Positions 8,520-18,328 of a stretch of DNA of 64,000 bases are shown here, piece by piece. A program made the position numbers and the translations under genes. This DNA is from Albimonas pacifica. Lineage in GTDB: Bacteria; Pseudomonadota; Alphaproteobacteria; Rhodobacterales; Rhodobacteraceae. Position 1 is the stretch's first letter. The number at the start of each line of letters is the position of its first letter. The DNA lies in the NCBI RefSeq assembly GCF_900113695.1, contig NZ_FOQH01000008.1:124001-188000 (forward strand), in the 5' to 3' direction. The notes under the pieces were generated by a model, which saw only the letters and a program-made list of their open reading frames with translations, ran no database searches and was not told the origin of the DNA.

Positions 8520-10885
8520 GGCAGGGCCTCCTGCGGGGCGGCGCCCGCGCGGCCGCGAAGGATCGCGGCGATGCGGTCCGGGGCCAGCGGCTTGGTGAGG
8601 ATGTGATCGATGCCCTGGGCGCGGACCTCGGCCACCACCTCCTCGTCGGCATAGGCGGTCAGCGCCACCACCAGGCTGTCGCGCGAGCCGCCGGGCGCGG
8701 CGCGCAGGGCGCGGGCGACGTCGGCGCCGGTGCCGTCGGGAAGCTGCAGGTCGAGCAGCACCAGGTCGTAGGCCCTGGCCGTGCCCATCGCCGCCGCGCC
8801 GGCGGCGGTGTCGGCATGGTCGGCCGCGAAGCCCGCGCGCGCGAGCTGGGCGAGGGTGACCTCCGCCAGCAGCGGATCGTCCTCGACCAGCAGGACCGAG
8901 GCGCCGGCCCCCTCCAGCGCCGCCAGCGCCGGGCGGGGGCGGCGGGCGGGACGCCTGGCCTGCGCGACCAGCGCCGAGAACCAGAAGATCGAGCCGCCGC
9001 CCGGGCGCGGGCGATGCTCGATCTCGCCCCCCATCCCCGCCAGGATCCGCCGGCAGATCGCGAGGCCCAGGCCCAGGCCGCGGGTCGCGGTGCGCCGCTC
9101 GGCCGAGGGGCTGCGTCCGGGCGCGGCGGCGGGCGGCGCGAGCAGGGGCGCGGGCGACGTCCAGCCGCGGGGCGCGTCGGCCTCGGCCGCCGCTCCCGCG
9201 CGGCGGCGCGCGGCGCCCCAGTGCTGGCGGAACGGCTCGAAGATCAGGGCGCGCGCCTCGGGCGGGACGCCGGGGCCGGTGTCCTCGACCTCGACCAGCA
9301 GGCGGCGGCGGCCCTCGCCGTCGGGCTCGGAGAGATAGGCGCGCAGCGCCACATGGCCCCGGCGGGTGAACTTGAGCGCGTTGGTCAGCAGGTTCTCCGC
9401 CACCTGGCGCAGGCGCACCCGGTCGGCGCGCACCCAGGCGCCGCGCAGCGCCGAAAGGTCGGCCTGGAAGGCCAGGCCCCGCGCCTCCGCCCGCGGGGCG
9501 GTGGCCACGCAGACCGCGTCGAAGAGGTCGTGGAGGTCGAAGTCCTGGGGCTTGCTCTCCAGCGTGCCGCCGGTGACGGCGGCGAACTCGAAGACGTCCT
9601 CGGACATGGTCGCGATCACCTCCGCGGCCTGGCGGGCGTTGGACAGGTGGCGTCGGCGGACGGGATCGCCCGGCCCCTCGCCCTCGTCGGCGAGCTCCAG
9701 CGCGCCGATCAGCGCCGCGATCGGGGTGCGCAGCTCGTGGCCGATGACGGCGAGCATCTCCGAGCGTTCGGCCGACAGCGCCTCGGCCTTGTCGCGGGCG
9801 GCGACCAGGTCGGTGACGTCGGCGACGGCGATCATGTAGCCGCCCTCGGTCGGGCGGCCGCTGTCGACCAGCAGCTTGCGCCCGTCGGCGCGCACCTGCA
9901 GGCGGCGTTCGCGCGCGGGGCCGTAGAGGGCGGCCTCGGCCTCGGCCCACTGGCTCTCGCGCCCCGTCGCGTCGGGGACGTGGGGGGCGAGGGCCGCGAA
10001 ATGCTCGCGCGCCGTGCGCCCCTCCGCCCAGGTCATGCCCTCGACGGCGTGGAGGGCGCGGAACCCCTCGTTGCACTGCTGCAGGCGGCCGGCCTCGTCG
10101 AAGAAGGCGACGCCGTTGGCCGAGGCCCCGAGGGCCGCGTCGAAGCGCGCCCGCGCGGCGAGCAGCCGGCTCGCCAGCCGCAGCACGAAGCGCAGCGCCA
10201 GCGCGGCGGCGAGGCCCGAGGCCAGCGCCAGCACGGCGAAGCGGATCTGCTGGCGGCGCTGACGCTCGCGCAGCTCGCTCAGCGCCTGGAAGAGCTGGGG
10301 GCGCAGGCGCAGTTCGTCGTCGTAGACGGCCCGGCCCATGCGGCGCAGCGGTTCCTCCCAGGCGCGCACGAAGCCCAGCATCGCCTCCAGCGCGGCGTCG
10401 GCGTGGGGGAACGGATCCTCGGGCGGGGGCGCTCCGGGGACGAGGCCCAGGCGCGCGTCCAGCGCCTCCAGCGCCTCGATCATCGCGGCGAGGCGGCGCA
10501 GGTGCGCAGGCCCGTCGCGCGCGACCTGCACGCGGGCGGAGAAGCTCTCGGTCGTCAGCAGGTCGAGCCGGCTCCACAGGATGTCGTACTGCAGGGCGAC
10601 GGCGTCGGGGATCGGCGAGGGGGCGGAGGCGTCGGGCGCCGCCCCCGCGGCCCGGGCCTGGGCGATCCGGTCGGCCAGGCGCAGCATCTCGATCTCGGTC
10701 TGGTGGGCGAGCCAGGAGACTGCGCCCTCGACGATGGCGGCGCGGCTTTCCTCCAGCTCGCGGGTGGCGCGGAAGTCGACGCTGGCCGACCAGACCATCA
10801 CCCCGAAGATCGCGACGGCGGCCGCCGCGACCGGGAACGGCAGCCAGTCCAGCCAGCGCCTAGCGCGGGCCGAAGGCGATCGCAT
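8516..10885 (-). CDS. Membrane hybrid sensor histidine kinase / response regulator
   Basis: 789 residues. TM1 is about 15-33; a periplasmic, mostly helical sensor about 34-212; TM2 about 215-237; a PAS-like domain about 245-360; HisKA with H383 in IGHELRTP; a HATPase domain with N502 (N box) and DTGPGVP (G1); and a C-terminal receiver with acidic pocket VEDD, phospho-acceptor D712 in LLDLQLPDG and K765. A run of about 45 Ala/Pro/Arg-rich residues (556-600) separates the F box from the GLGLGLAI G2 box, longer than usual. Its start overlaps the SUOX-like gene by 26 bases, and its stop overlaps the Hpt-like gene, so the three are one unit. The signal sensed is unknown. Confidence 0.92.
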   Translation of the reverse strand: MRSPSARARRWLDWLPFPVAAAAVAIFGVMVWSASVDFRATRELEESRAAIVEGAVSWLAHQTEIEMLRLADRIAQARAAGAAPDASAPSPIPDAVALQYDILWSRLDLLTTESFSARVQVARDGPAHLRRLAAMIEALEALDARLGLVPGAPPPEDPFPHADAALEAMLGFVRAWEEPLRRMGRAVYDDELRLRPQLFQALSELRERQRRQQIRFAVLALASGLAAALALRFVLRLASRLLAARARFDAALGASANGVAFFDEAGRLQQCNEGFRALHAVEGMTWAEGRTAREHFAALAPHVPDATGRESQWAEAEAALYGPARERRLQVRADGRKLLVDSGRPTEGGYMIAVADVTDLVAARDKAEALSAERSEMLAVIGHELRTPIAALIGALELADEGEGPGDPVRRRHLSNARQAAEVIATMSEDVFEFAAVTGGTLESKPQDFDLHDLFDAVCVATAPRAEARGLAFQADLSALRGAWVRADRVRLRQVAENLLTNALKFTRRGHVALRAYLSEPDGEGRRRLLVEVEDTGPGVPPEARALIFEPFRQHWGAARRRAGAAAEADAPRGWTSPAPLLAPPAAAPGRSPSAERRTATRGLGLGLAICRRILAGMGGEIEHRPRPGGGSIFWFSALVAQARRPARRPRPALAALEGAGASVLLVEDDPLLAEVTLAQLARAGFAADHADTAAGAAAMGTARAYDLVLLDLQLPDGTGADVARALRAAPGGSRDSLVVALTAYADEEVVAEVRAQGIDHILTKPLAPDRIAAILRGRAGAAPQEALP

Positions 10886-11405
10886 TGACCTGCCAGATCC
10901 ACATATGGGTGTTGTCGGTGGCCGCGAGCTCGGGGCGGGCCTCGGACGGGAAGACCAGCCACAGCGGGCCCTTGTCGCGCACCGACATGGGCTTGCCGTC
11001 CATCTTCATCGCCAGCACGCCGCCGTCGGCGATGATCTGCCCGGCGTCGAGCGTGATCTGGTAGGCGTTGAGCGCGGTCAGGGCCACGGGCCCCCCGCTC
11101 GCGCCCACGCGGGCGGCGAGGTCGGCGAAGGCCACGCCCTCGAACTCCACCACGCCCTCGGTCCAGGGGGTCACGGCGCGGACCCGGGTCTGGGGCATGG
11201 CCGCGAGCTCGGCGAGCGTGATCGAGGTCTCTGCGTCGGCCTCCCCCTCCCGGTGGACGGCGACGGCGAGGTCGAGCGCCGAGGCGGCCGCGGGCGGCGC
11301 GCTCAGCGCCGCGACCCCTGCCGCGGCGATCACGCCCAGCGGGGCCACGAGGCAGGCCGCCCAGACGGCGACGGCGGACAGGCGGGCGGGCAGGGCGATC
11401 GTCAT
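10860..11405 (-). CDS. Periplasmic SUOX-fold (molybdopterin oxidoreductase-like) small protein
   Basis: 181 residues with an N-terminal hydrophobic segment (about 9-40) that looks like an uncleaved anchor or signal peptide. The rest resembles the small COG3915/oxidoreductase molybdopterin-binding domain family: TLAELAAMP, FEGVAFADLA, LTALNAYQITL and the C-terminal MWIWQVNAIAF. These short proteins lack an obvious molybdenum-ligating cysteine, so a catalytic role is doubtful. Its reading frame overlaps the start of the sensor kinase gene, suggesting it is a periplasmic accessory or ligand-presenting partner for that kinase; this is inference from gene order. It lies 100 bases after livM. Confidence 0.65.
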   Translation of the reverse strand: MTIALPARLSAVAVWAACLVAPLGVIAAAGVAALSAPPAAASALDLAVAVHREGEADAETSITLAELAAMPQTRVRAVTPWTEGVVEFEGVAFADLAARVGASGGPVALTALNAYQITLDAGQIIADGGVLAMKMDGKPMSVRDKGPLWLVFPSEARPELAATDNTHMWIWQVNAIAFGPR

Positions 11406-11505
11406 CGGCGAGGGCTCCGGAGCTGCGGACGCGGGAGGGGCGGCGCGCCCGGAGGGGTCGCGCCGCCGCTCGGCGTCTTCTGCGCCGGAATCCTCTAAGG
11501 CTTGG

Positions 11506-12582
11506 TTACGTCCGCCCCGCCGGCCGCCGGGCCTGCCGCAGCCGCCCCACCACGCCTGAGGGGAAGAAGTAGATCGAGGCGATGAACAGCAGCCCCAGCC
11601 ACAGCAGCCAGCGGTCGGGGTTCAGCAGGTCGGGCAGCAGCGGCAGGCCGGCGGTCGTCTCGGCCGCGCCGGCCATGACCTCCTGCAGGTAGGTCTGCGC
11701 CAGCACCAGCAGGGTCGCCCCGATGGCCGCGCCGTAGAGCGTGCCCATGCCGCCGATCACCACCATCAGCAGCACGTCGATCATGATCTCGAACCCCATC
11801 GCCGTGCCGGGCCCGACGTAGCGCAGCCAGATCGCGAACAAGGATCCGGCGAGCGCCGCGCAGGCGGCCGAGAGGCAGGTGGCGAGCGTGCGGAAGGCGA
11901 CCACGCGATAGCCGATCGCCTCGGCGCGGAAGTCGTTTTCGCGGATCGCCTGCAGGACCCGGCCGAAGGGCGAGTTCACCACCCGCAGCAGCCCGAGGAA
12001 GATCACGAGCGAGCCGCCGAAGACCAGGTAATAGTTCAGCAGTTTGCCGTTGAGGCTGGCGCCCAGCAGCTTGCCCTCGGCGAAGCGGAAGGCGGGCGTC
12101 AGCTCCCGCGGGATCGAGAAGGAGAGGCCGTCCTCCCCCCCGGTGATCGCGCTGAGCTGGGAGACCAGCACCGCCACGGCCGAGGCGACCGCCAGCGTGA
12201 TCATGGCGAAGAAGATCGCCCGCACGCGGAGGGAGAACAGGCCGATGACCAGCGCCACGGCGGCGGCGAGCAGGGCGCCGGCTAGGGTTCCCACCACCAC
12301 GGGCAGGAAGCCGCGCTCCATGTTCTCGCAGGCCAGCGCGACCCCGTAGGCGCCCATGCCGAAGAACATGGTGTGCGCGAAGCTGACGATGCCCGCGTAG
12401 CCCAGCATCAGGTCGTAGCTCGCCGCCAGCGCGATGAAGACCGAGATGCGGGCCGCGGTTTCGAGCGAGCGCGTGCCGGGGAACAGGAACGGCGCGAAGG
12501 CGAGGCAGAGGAAGATGACCAGCAGCACCAGGCTCAGGGCGCGGGAGCGGGGCATGTCCCCCGAGAGGATCCGGGTCAGCAT
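11506..12582 (-). CDS. livM: LIV-type ABC transporter permease LivM
   Basis: 358 residues, with about nine hydrophobic segments and the LivM signatures YDLMLGYAGIVSFAHTMFFGMGAYGVAL (near residue 55) and the cytoplasmic EAA-like loop LRVVNSPFGRVLQAIRENDFRAEAIGY; the region MVVIGGMGTLYG is also diagnostic. It forms the membrane channel with LivH. It begins 7 bases after the livH stop. Confidence 0.93.
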   Translation of the reverse strand: MLTRILSGDMPRSRALSLVLLVIFLCLAFAPFLFPGTRSLETAARISVFIALAASYDLMLGYAGIVSFAHTMFFGMGAYGVALACENMERGFLPVVVGTLAGALLAAAVALVIGLFSLRVRAIFFAMITLAVASAVAVLVSQLSAITGGEDGLSFSIPRELTPAFRFAEGKLLGASLNGKLLNYYLVFGGSLVIFLGLLRVVNSPFGRVLQAIRENDFRAEAIGYRVVAFRTLATCLSAACAALAGSLFAIWLRYVGPGTAMGFEIMIDVLLMVVIGGMGTLYGAAIGATLLVLAQTYLQEVMAGAAETTAGLPLLPDLLNPDRWLLWLGLLFIASIYFFPSGVVGRLRQARRPAGRT

Positions 12583-12589
12583 GGGGCCC

Positions 12590-13624
12590 TCACTTCGCTT
12601 TCACGACAGGGGTCATCCCCTGCGGCCGCCACATCAGGATCGCGGCCATCAGCCCGATGTTGGAGATCAGCGCCGCCTTGGGCGCGAGGAAGGCCACGTA
12701 GTTCTGCAGGAGCCCCACCATCAGCGCCGCGATGAAGCAGCCCTCGACCGAGCCGAGCCCCCCGATGATGATCACGATGAAGACGAGGATCATCGTCTCC
12801 TGCCCCATGTGGGCGGTGATCACCTGCTCGTAGAGGCCCCACATCACGCCGCCGAGCCCCGCGAGCGCCGAGCCCGCGACGAAGACGCCGATGAAGACGC
12901 GCTCGATGCGGTAGCCCAGCGCCTGCACCATCTCGCCGTTCTCGACGCCGGCGCGCACGATCAGGCCGATGCGGGTGCGCTTCAGGGTCAGGCGCAGGGC
13001 GAGGAAGACCACGAGGCCGAGGGCCACCGCCACCAGCCGGTATTTCTCCAGCGCGGCGCCGGCGAAGGTGATCGCGCCCTGGAAGGCGGCGGGACGTTCG
13101 ATGAAGATCTCGACCGGGCCCCAGAGGACGTAGATCAGCTGCTCGACCACGATCAGCCCGCCCATGGTGACCAGGATCTGCTTGAGGTGGGCGCCGTAGA
13201 CGGGGCGCACGATCACCCGCTCGAAGGCGTAGCCCATCACGCCGGTGGCGAGCATGGCGCAGGCGACCGCCAGCAGCACCGCGAAGCCGTTGAGCCAGAT
13301 CGAGGCCTCGGCCGTCATCCCCGGCATCAGCATCAGCGCGGTGACGCCGACGAAGGCCCCGACCGAGACGAAGGCGCCGTGGCCGAAGTTGATGACGTCC
13401 ATCAGGCCGAACACCAGCGTCATGCCCGCGGCCATGGTGAAGATCATCATCCCCATGGCGAGGCCCGAGACCGTCAGCGTCAGCCACGAGGATTGCTGGT
13501 CGATCGCCAGCCACCCCAGCGCCGCCAGCGCCAGCAGCAGCAGCACCGGCGCGTGGGGCGACAGCCGGTCCGCCAGCGAGGCGCGGGAGAATGTGGGGCG
13601 GTGCTCGGGCGCAAGCTCGGTCAT
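12590..13624 (-). CDS. livH: LIV-type ABC transporter permease LivH
   Basis: 344 residues from the ATG at 13624. The frame is open to 13900, but that extension is Arg/Gly-rich antisense-like sequence overlapping livF. Signatures are GMTLVFGLMDVINFGHGAFVSVGAF, the loop TRIGLIVRAGVENGEMVQALGY and FIVIIIGGLGSVEG. There are eight to nine membrane spans. The start overlaps the livF stop (ATGA). It forms the heteromeric channel with LivM. Confidence 0.93.
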   Translation of the reverse strand: MTELAPEHRPTFSRASLADRLSPHAPVLLLLALAALGWLAIDQQSSWLTLTVSGLAMGMMIFTMAAGMTLVFGLMDVINFGHGAFVSVGAFVGVTALMLMPGMTAEASIWLNGFAVLLAVACAMLATGVMGYAFERVIVRPVYGAHLKQILVTMGGLIVVEQLIYVLWGPVEIFIERPAAFQGAITFAGAALEKYRLVAVALGLVVFLALRLTLKRTRIGLIVRAGVENGEMVQALGYRIERVFIGVFVAGSALAGLGGVMWGLYEQVITAHMGQETMILVFIVIIIGGLGSVEGCFIAALMVGLLQNYVAFLAPKAALISNIGLMAAILMWRPQGMTPVVKAK

Positions 13625-14349
13625 CCGTGGCCCCCTTCCATGCTGAGACCCATCAGCTTCTCCTGAAGCGCGGGGTCGGCGGCGAGCGTGGCCATCGCTC
13701 CGGTCCATACGATCCTGCCGTCGTCCATCACCGCCACGTGGTCCCCCAGCGCGCGGGCCATCGAGAAATTCTGCTCGACCAGCAGGATGGTCGCGCCGGC
13801 GGCCTTCAGGTCCTTCAGCGCCTTCACCAGCGTTCCCACGATGGCGGGGGCGAGGCCCTTGGACGGCTCGTCGATCAGGTAGAGCTTTCGCTCTTCGCAC
13901 ACCGCCCGGGCGACGGAGAGCATCTGCTTCTGCCCACCCGAGAGGTTTCCGGCGGGCAGCTTCCAGAACGTCTTCAGCGGCGGAAAAACGGAAAAGATCC
14001 AGTCGAGCCGCGCCCGGTCCAGCGGGCCGGAGACGGCCGCCAGCACCATGTTCTCCTCGACCGAGAGGTCGGAGAAGACGCCCATGTTCTCAGGCACCAG
14101 CGCCACGCCCGCACGGGCGATGACCGGGGTGGGCAGGGCGGCGATGTCCCGGCCGTCGAGCAGGATCCGGCCTTGCCGGGCCCGCCACAGGCCCATGATG
14201 GTGCGCAGGGTCGTGGTCTTGCCGGCGCCGTTGCGGCCGAGCAGCATGGTGACCTCGCCGGCGGGGACCGCGACGTCGACGCCCTGCAGGATGTGATACT
14301 GCTCGATGTCGGTGAAGACGCCCTCGAGGCGCAGGAGCGGCTCAGACAT
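13621..14349 (-). CDS. livF: LIV-type ABC transporter ATPase LivF
   Basis: 242 residues, the standard LivF length. Walker A is GRNGAGKTTT, the signature is LSGGQKQML, Walker B ends LYLIDEPSKGLAP, and the switch histidine position is replaced by the LivF-type VEQN. It supplies ATP hydrolysis with LivG at the inner face of the membrane. The ATG at 14349 lies within the last codons of livG (8-base overlap). Confidence 0.94.
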   Translation of the reverse strand: MSEPLLRLEGVFTDIEQYHILQGVDVAVPAGEVTMLLGRNGAGKTTTLRTIMGLWRARQGRILLDGRDIAALPTPVIARAGVALVPENMGVFSDLSVEENMVLAAVSGPLDRARLDWIFSVFPPLKTFWKLPAGNLSGGQKQMLSVARAVCEERKLYLIDEPSKGLAPAIVGTLVKALKDLKAAGATILLVEQNFSMARALGDHVAVMDDGRIVWTGAMATLAADPALQEKLMGLSMEGGHG

Positions 14350-15106
14350 CGGCGATCTCCTTGCCGAGGTAGGCTTCCTGCACGACGGCGGAGGCCATGA
14401 CCTCGGCCGGCTCCCCGTCCGCCGCCAGCGCGCCGTTGTGCAGGACGATGATGCGGTCGGCGAGCGTGCGGATCACGTCCATCTTGTGCTCGACCAGCAG
14501 GATCGCGTGGCCGCCTTCCGCCTTCAGCTCGGCGATCAGGTCGAGGACCACGGGCGCCTCGTCCATCGACATGCCGGCGGTGGGCTCGTCGAACATGTAG
14601 ACGCGGGGCTGGAGCGCGATCAGCAGCGCCACCTCCAGCTTGCGCTGGTCGCCATGCGACAGCGCCGAGACGGTCTGGTCGGCGAGCCGCGTCAGCCGCA
14701 CCCGCTCCAGCGCATGGTCCGCGGCCTCGATCAGCTCCGGGTGGCGGGAGGCCATGGAGAACATATCAAAACCCTTGCGGGCCTTGGACTGGGCGACCAG
14801 GCGGACGTTTTCGCGCACCGTCAGGCTGGGAAACAGATTGGTCAGCTGGAACGCCCGCCCCAGCCCGAGGTGGGTGCGGGTCGAGGCGGAGGCGCGGGTG
14901 ACGTCCCGCCCCTCCAGCAGCACCTGGCCCTCGGTGGCGGGCAGCTGGCCGGAGATCAGGTTGAAATAGGTGGTCTTGCCGGCGCCGTTGGGCCCGACGA
15001 TGGCGGTCAGCTCCCCCGCCCCGAAGGCGCAGGAGACGTGATCCACCGCGACATGCCCGCCGAAGCGGATGGTGAGGCCCTTCGTCTCGAGGACGGGATC
15101 GGTCAA
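14342..15106 (-). CDS. livG: LIV-type ABC transporter ATPase LivG
   Basis: 254 residues. Walker A is GPNGAGKTT, the Q-loop segment is GRAFQLTNLFPSLTVREN, the signature is the atypical ALSHGDQRKLE (as in urea/amide-type LivG proteins), Walker B is VYMFDEPTAGMS and the switch is VEHKM. The start is a TTG at 15106 with a GGAG element upstream; no ATG or GTG fits. It is the first of the four transporter genes and is separated from its binding-protein gene by about 290 bases holding two hairpins. Confidence 0.92.
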   Translation of the reverse strand: MTDPVLETKGLTIRFGGHVAVDHVSCAFGAGELTAIVGPNGAGKTTYFNLISGQLPATEGQVLLEGRDVTRASASTRTHLGLGRAFQLTNLFPSLTVRENVRLVAQSKARKGFDMFSMASRHPELIEAADHALERVRLTRLADQTVSALSHGDQRKLEVALLIALQPRVYMFDEPTAGMSMDEAPVVLDLIAELKAEGGHAILLVEHKMDVIRTLADRIIVLHNGALAADGEPAEVMASAVVQEAYLGKEIADV

Positions 15107-15172
15107 GGGAAGCTCCGCCGTGAGGTCTGCGATTTCTGGCGACGCCCGCCCCGGAGCCGGGCGCCGGAAGGA

Positions 15173-15233
15173 GGGCGGAGGCGGTCTCGCCGCCGGGGTG
15201 GGCGGGCGGGCGGCGGCGAGACCGCCTCCGCCC
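15173..15233. repeat. 22-bp perfect inverted repeat between livK and livG
   Basis: Arms 15173-15194 and 15212-15233 are exact reverse complements with a 17-nt spacer, which would give a very stable stem-loop in the liv mRNA. It lies between the binding-protein gene and the permease/ATPase genes, where such structures are known in other transporter operons to hold down expression of downstream genes. The remaining gap sequence is GC-rich without a gene. Confidence 0.75.
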
Positions 15234-15351
15234 GGGCCGCGAGCGCCTCCCGAGGAGGTCGTCGCGCCGTCGTCCTGGCCGTGGAGGCCGCGTCCCCCGG
15301 CGGCCGTCGCGCCCCGCCCCCGAGGGCGTCGCCCGGGGCGGGCCGCGAGAG

Positions 15352-15372
15352 GCCCCGGGTCGAGCCCGGGGC
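15352..15372 (-). terminator. Hairpin just downstream of livK
   Basis: An 8-bp perfect stem (15352-15359 with 15365-15372) and a 5-nt loop, 24 bases after the livK stop. There is no T-run; probably partial termination or 3'-end protection. Confidence 0.5.
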
Positions 15373-15395
15373 GCCCTCGCGCCGAGGTCTGCGCC

Positions 15396-16574
15396 TCAGT
15401 TGCGGATGGGGATGTCCATGTCCTCGATGGTCAGCTCGCGGACCAGTTCGGGGATCGCCCACTCGACCTCGGGGTCGACCTTGATCTTGAAGTGATACAT
15501 CGACTGCAGGGCCTGGTGGTCCTCGGCGCGGAACTTCATCAGGCCCTTGGGGGTCTGCCACTCCATGCCTTCCATGGCCGCGATCAGGTCCTCGGTGTCG
15601 GTGCCGCCGGCCTTCTTGATCGCCTCGACCACCGCCAGCCCCGCGGCCATGCCGCCGGCGGTGAAGAAGTCGGGGGGCGAGCCGAAACGGGCCTCGTGCT
15701 GCTCGACCAGCCAGTCGTTGATCGGGTTCTTGGGGATCTCGTAGTAGTAATACGTCGCCCCCTCCATGCCCGGGAACTCCTTGTAGGCGGGCATCGCGGC
15801 GAGGATGTTGCCCCCCGTGGCGATCTCGATCCCGAAGCGCGAGGGGTCCATGGCGTTGACCTTGGACATCGGGTTGCCGCCGCCCGCCCAGATCACGAAC
15901 AGCTTCTTGCTCCCGTCGAGGTCCTTCATGGCGTTGAAGATCCGCTCGGCCGCGGCGGTGAAGTCGGTGGTGTCGGTGGGCACGTATTCCTCGTGCACCA
16001 GCTCGGCCGGGGTGCCCGCCAGCGCCTCCTTGAACGCCGCCACGCCGTCGCGGCCGAAGGCGTAGTCCTGGGCGAGGGTGGCGATCTTCACCCCCTCCTT
16101 GCCCAAGGCCACCGCGTTCGAGATCGCGTCCTGCGAGCTGTTGCGCCCGGTGCGGAAGATGAAGCGGTTCCAGTTCTCGCCGGTGATCGAGTCCGCCACC
16201 GCCGGCTCGACGATCAGGATCTTCTCGTATTCCTCCGCGACCGGCAGCATCGCCAGCGCCACGCCCGAGGAGACCGGGCCGACCGCCAGCGCCACGTCGT
16301 CGTCGCCATAGGCCTCGGCCAGCAGCGCCTTGCCCTGGTCGGGCTTGAGCTGGGTGTCCTTCTCGATCACGACGATCTTCTCGCCGTCGATCTCCATGGT
16401 CCCGCCGGTGGCGTACTCCAGCCCCATCATCAGCCCGGTGTGGGACTGCTTGGCATAGGCCTCCAGCGGGCCGGTCTTGCCGTAGACATGGGCGATCCTG
16501 ATCTCGGCCGAGGCGGCGCCTGCGGCCAGCGCCGCAAGGGACGCGGCCGCGGCGAGGCGGACGACGAGCTTCAT
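15396..16574 (-). CDS. livK: LIV-type ABC transporter substrate-binding protein
   Basis: 392 residues from the ATG at 16574, which follows GGAGGA and gives a clean Sec signal peptide (MKLVVRLAAAASLAALAAG, cleavage after ASA). The mature protein is a type I periplasmic binding fold beginning EIRIAHVYGKTGPLEAYAKQ, with IKIATLAQDYAFG-like and VIWAGGGNPMSKVNAM segments. It resembles the group that binds organic acids or amides as well as branched-chain amino acids; the ligand is not certain. Followed by livGFHM on the same strand. Confidence 0.92.
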   Translation of the reverse strand: MKLVVRLAAAASLAALAAGAASAEIRIAHVYGKTGPLEAYAKQSHTGLMMGLEYATGGTMEIDGEKIVVIEKDTQLKPDQGKALLAEAYGDDDVALAVGPVSSGVALAMLPVAEEYEKILIVEPAVADSITGENWNRFIFRTGRNSSQDAISNAVALGKEGVKIATLAQDYAFGRDGVAAFKEALAGTPAELVHEEYVPTDTTDFTAAAERIFNAMKDLDGSKKLFVIWAGGGNPMSKVNAMDPSRFGIEIATGGNILAAMPAYKEFPGMEGATYYYYEIPKNPINDWLVEQHEARFGSPPDFFTAGGMAAGLAVVEAIKKAGGTDTEDLIAAMEGMEWQTPKGLMKFRAEDHQALQSMYHFKIKVDPEVEWAIPELVRELTIEDMDIPIRN

Positions 16575-16656
16575 GGCGAATTCCTCCCTGCGCGGCGCGG
16601 GACCGGCGATCCCTCCCGGACCGGTTCCCATTCCGCGGAATTGCGTTGTGGAACGG

Positions 16657-16686
16657 ACGCTAGGAGGGGCGCGACGCCTTCGTCAA
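16657..16686 (-). promoter_or_regulatory. Predicted livK promoter
   Basis: On the minus strand TTGACG (16681-16686) and TAGCGT (16657-16662) are 18 bases apart, typical of alphaproteobacterial housekeeping promoters, about 80 bases before livK. A perfect 10-bp palindrome TTCCGCGGAA (16631-16640) lies in the leader and could be an operator. Confidence 0.5.
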
Positions 16687-16936
16687 GTTGTCGCAGGCAA
16701 GGCGACGCAACGGAATTGACCGCCGATCAGCAATTTTCTTTCGCCCCGCTCGACAATCGCCGGTCCCGCCCGCGGTCGTGCACGCCGTCCGCACGGCGCA
16801 GCGCGGGGCCGCTCGGGACCTGCGGAAACCGACTTTTTTGATCGGGGACTCGCCGCGCCCCTTTTCCCGAGCGTTTCGCTCGGCTAACCAGCGGGGAGAT
16901 CCGAGCCCGTCCGACGCCCATCGCAGGAGATCTCCG
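16687..16936 (+). promoter_or_regulatory. Leader and control region upstream of the imelysin gene
   Basis: About 250 bases between divergent livK and imelysin. It contains AT-richer tracts (16730-16745, 16833-16842) and a small perfect hairpin CCGAGCG-TTT-CGCTCGG (16867-16883) 53 bases before the start codon. I looked for a Fur box or an Irr-type iron box and could not recognise one. Confidence 0.3.
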
Positions 16937-18208
<1,272 letters not shown>

Positions 18209-18278
18209 GCGGACGGGCCTGCGCCCCGGGCCTCGCCCGGATCTGCGCCCCGGGCCTCGTCCGGATCTGCAACGCAAC

Positions 18279-18304
18279 AGGGCCGCCCCGGTGGGGGCGG
18301 CCCT
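18279..18304 (+). terminator. Terminator between imelysin and the convergent porin
   Basis: A perfect 11-bp stem (18279-18289 with 18294-18304), a tetraloop and then a T-rich tail TCTGTCTT. Two imperfect copies of a 23-base GC-rich sequence (about 18219-18265) precede it. Confidence 0.75.
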
Positions 18305-18328
18305 TCTGTCTTGCGGTCGGGCCGCCGC

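Noticed and set aside
8603-10888. A 761-codon plus-strand open frame opposite the histidine kinase
   Set aside because: Antisense shadow with Gly/Arg/Ala/Gln/His bias and no ribosome site; the kinase on the other strand has all its motifs.
16632-16936. Fur or Irr box for the imelysin gene
   Set aside because: Looked for GATAAT-type and TTTAGAA-N-TTCTAAA-type dyads; none found.
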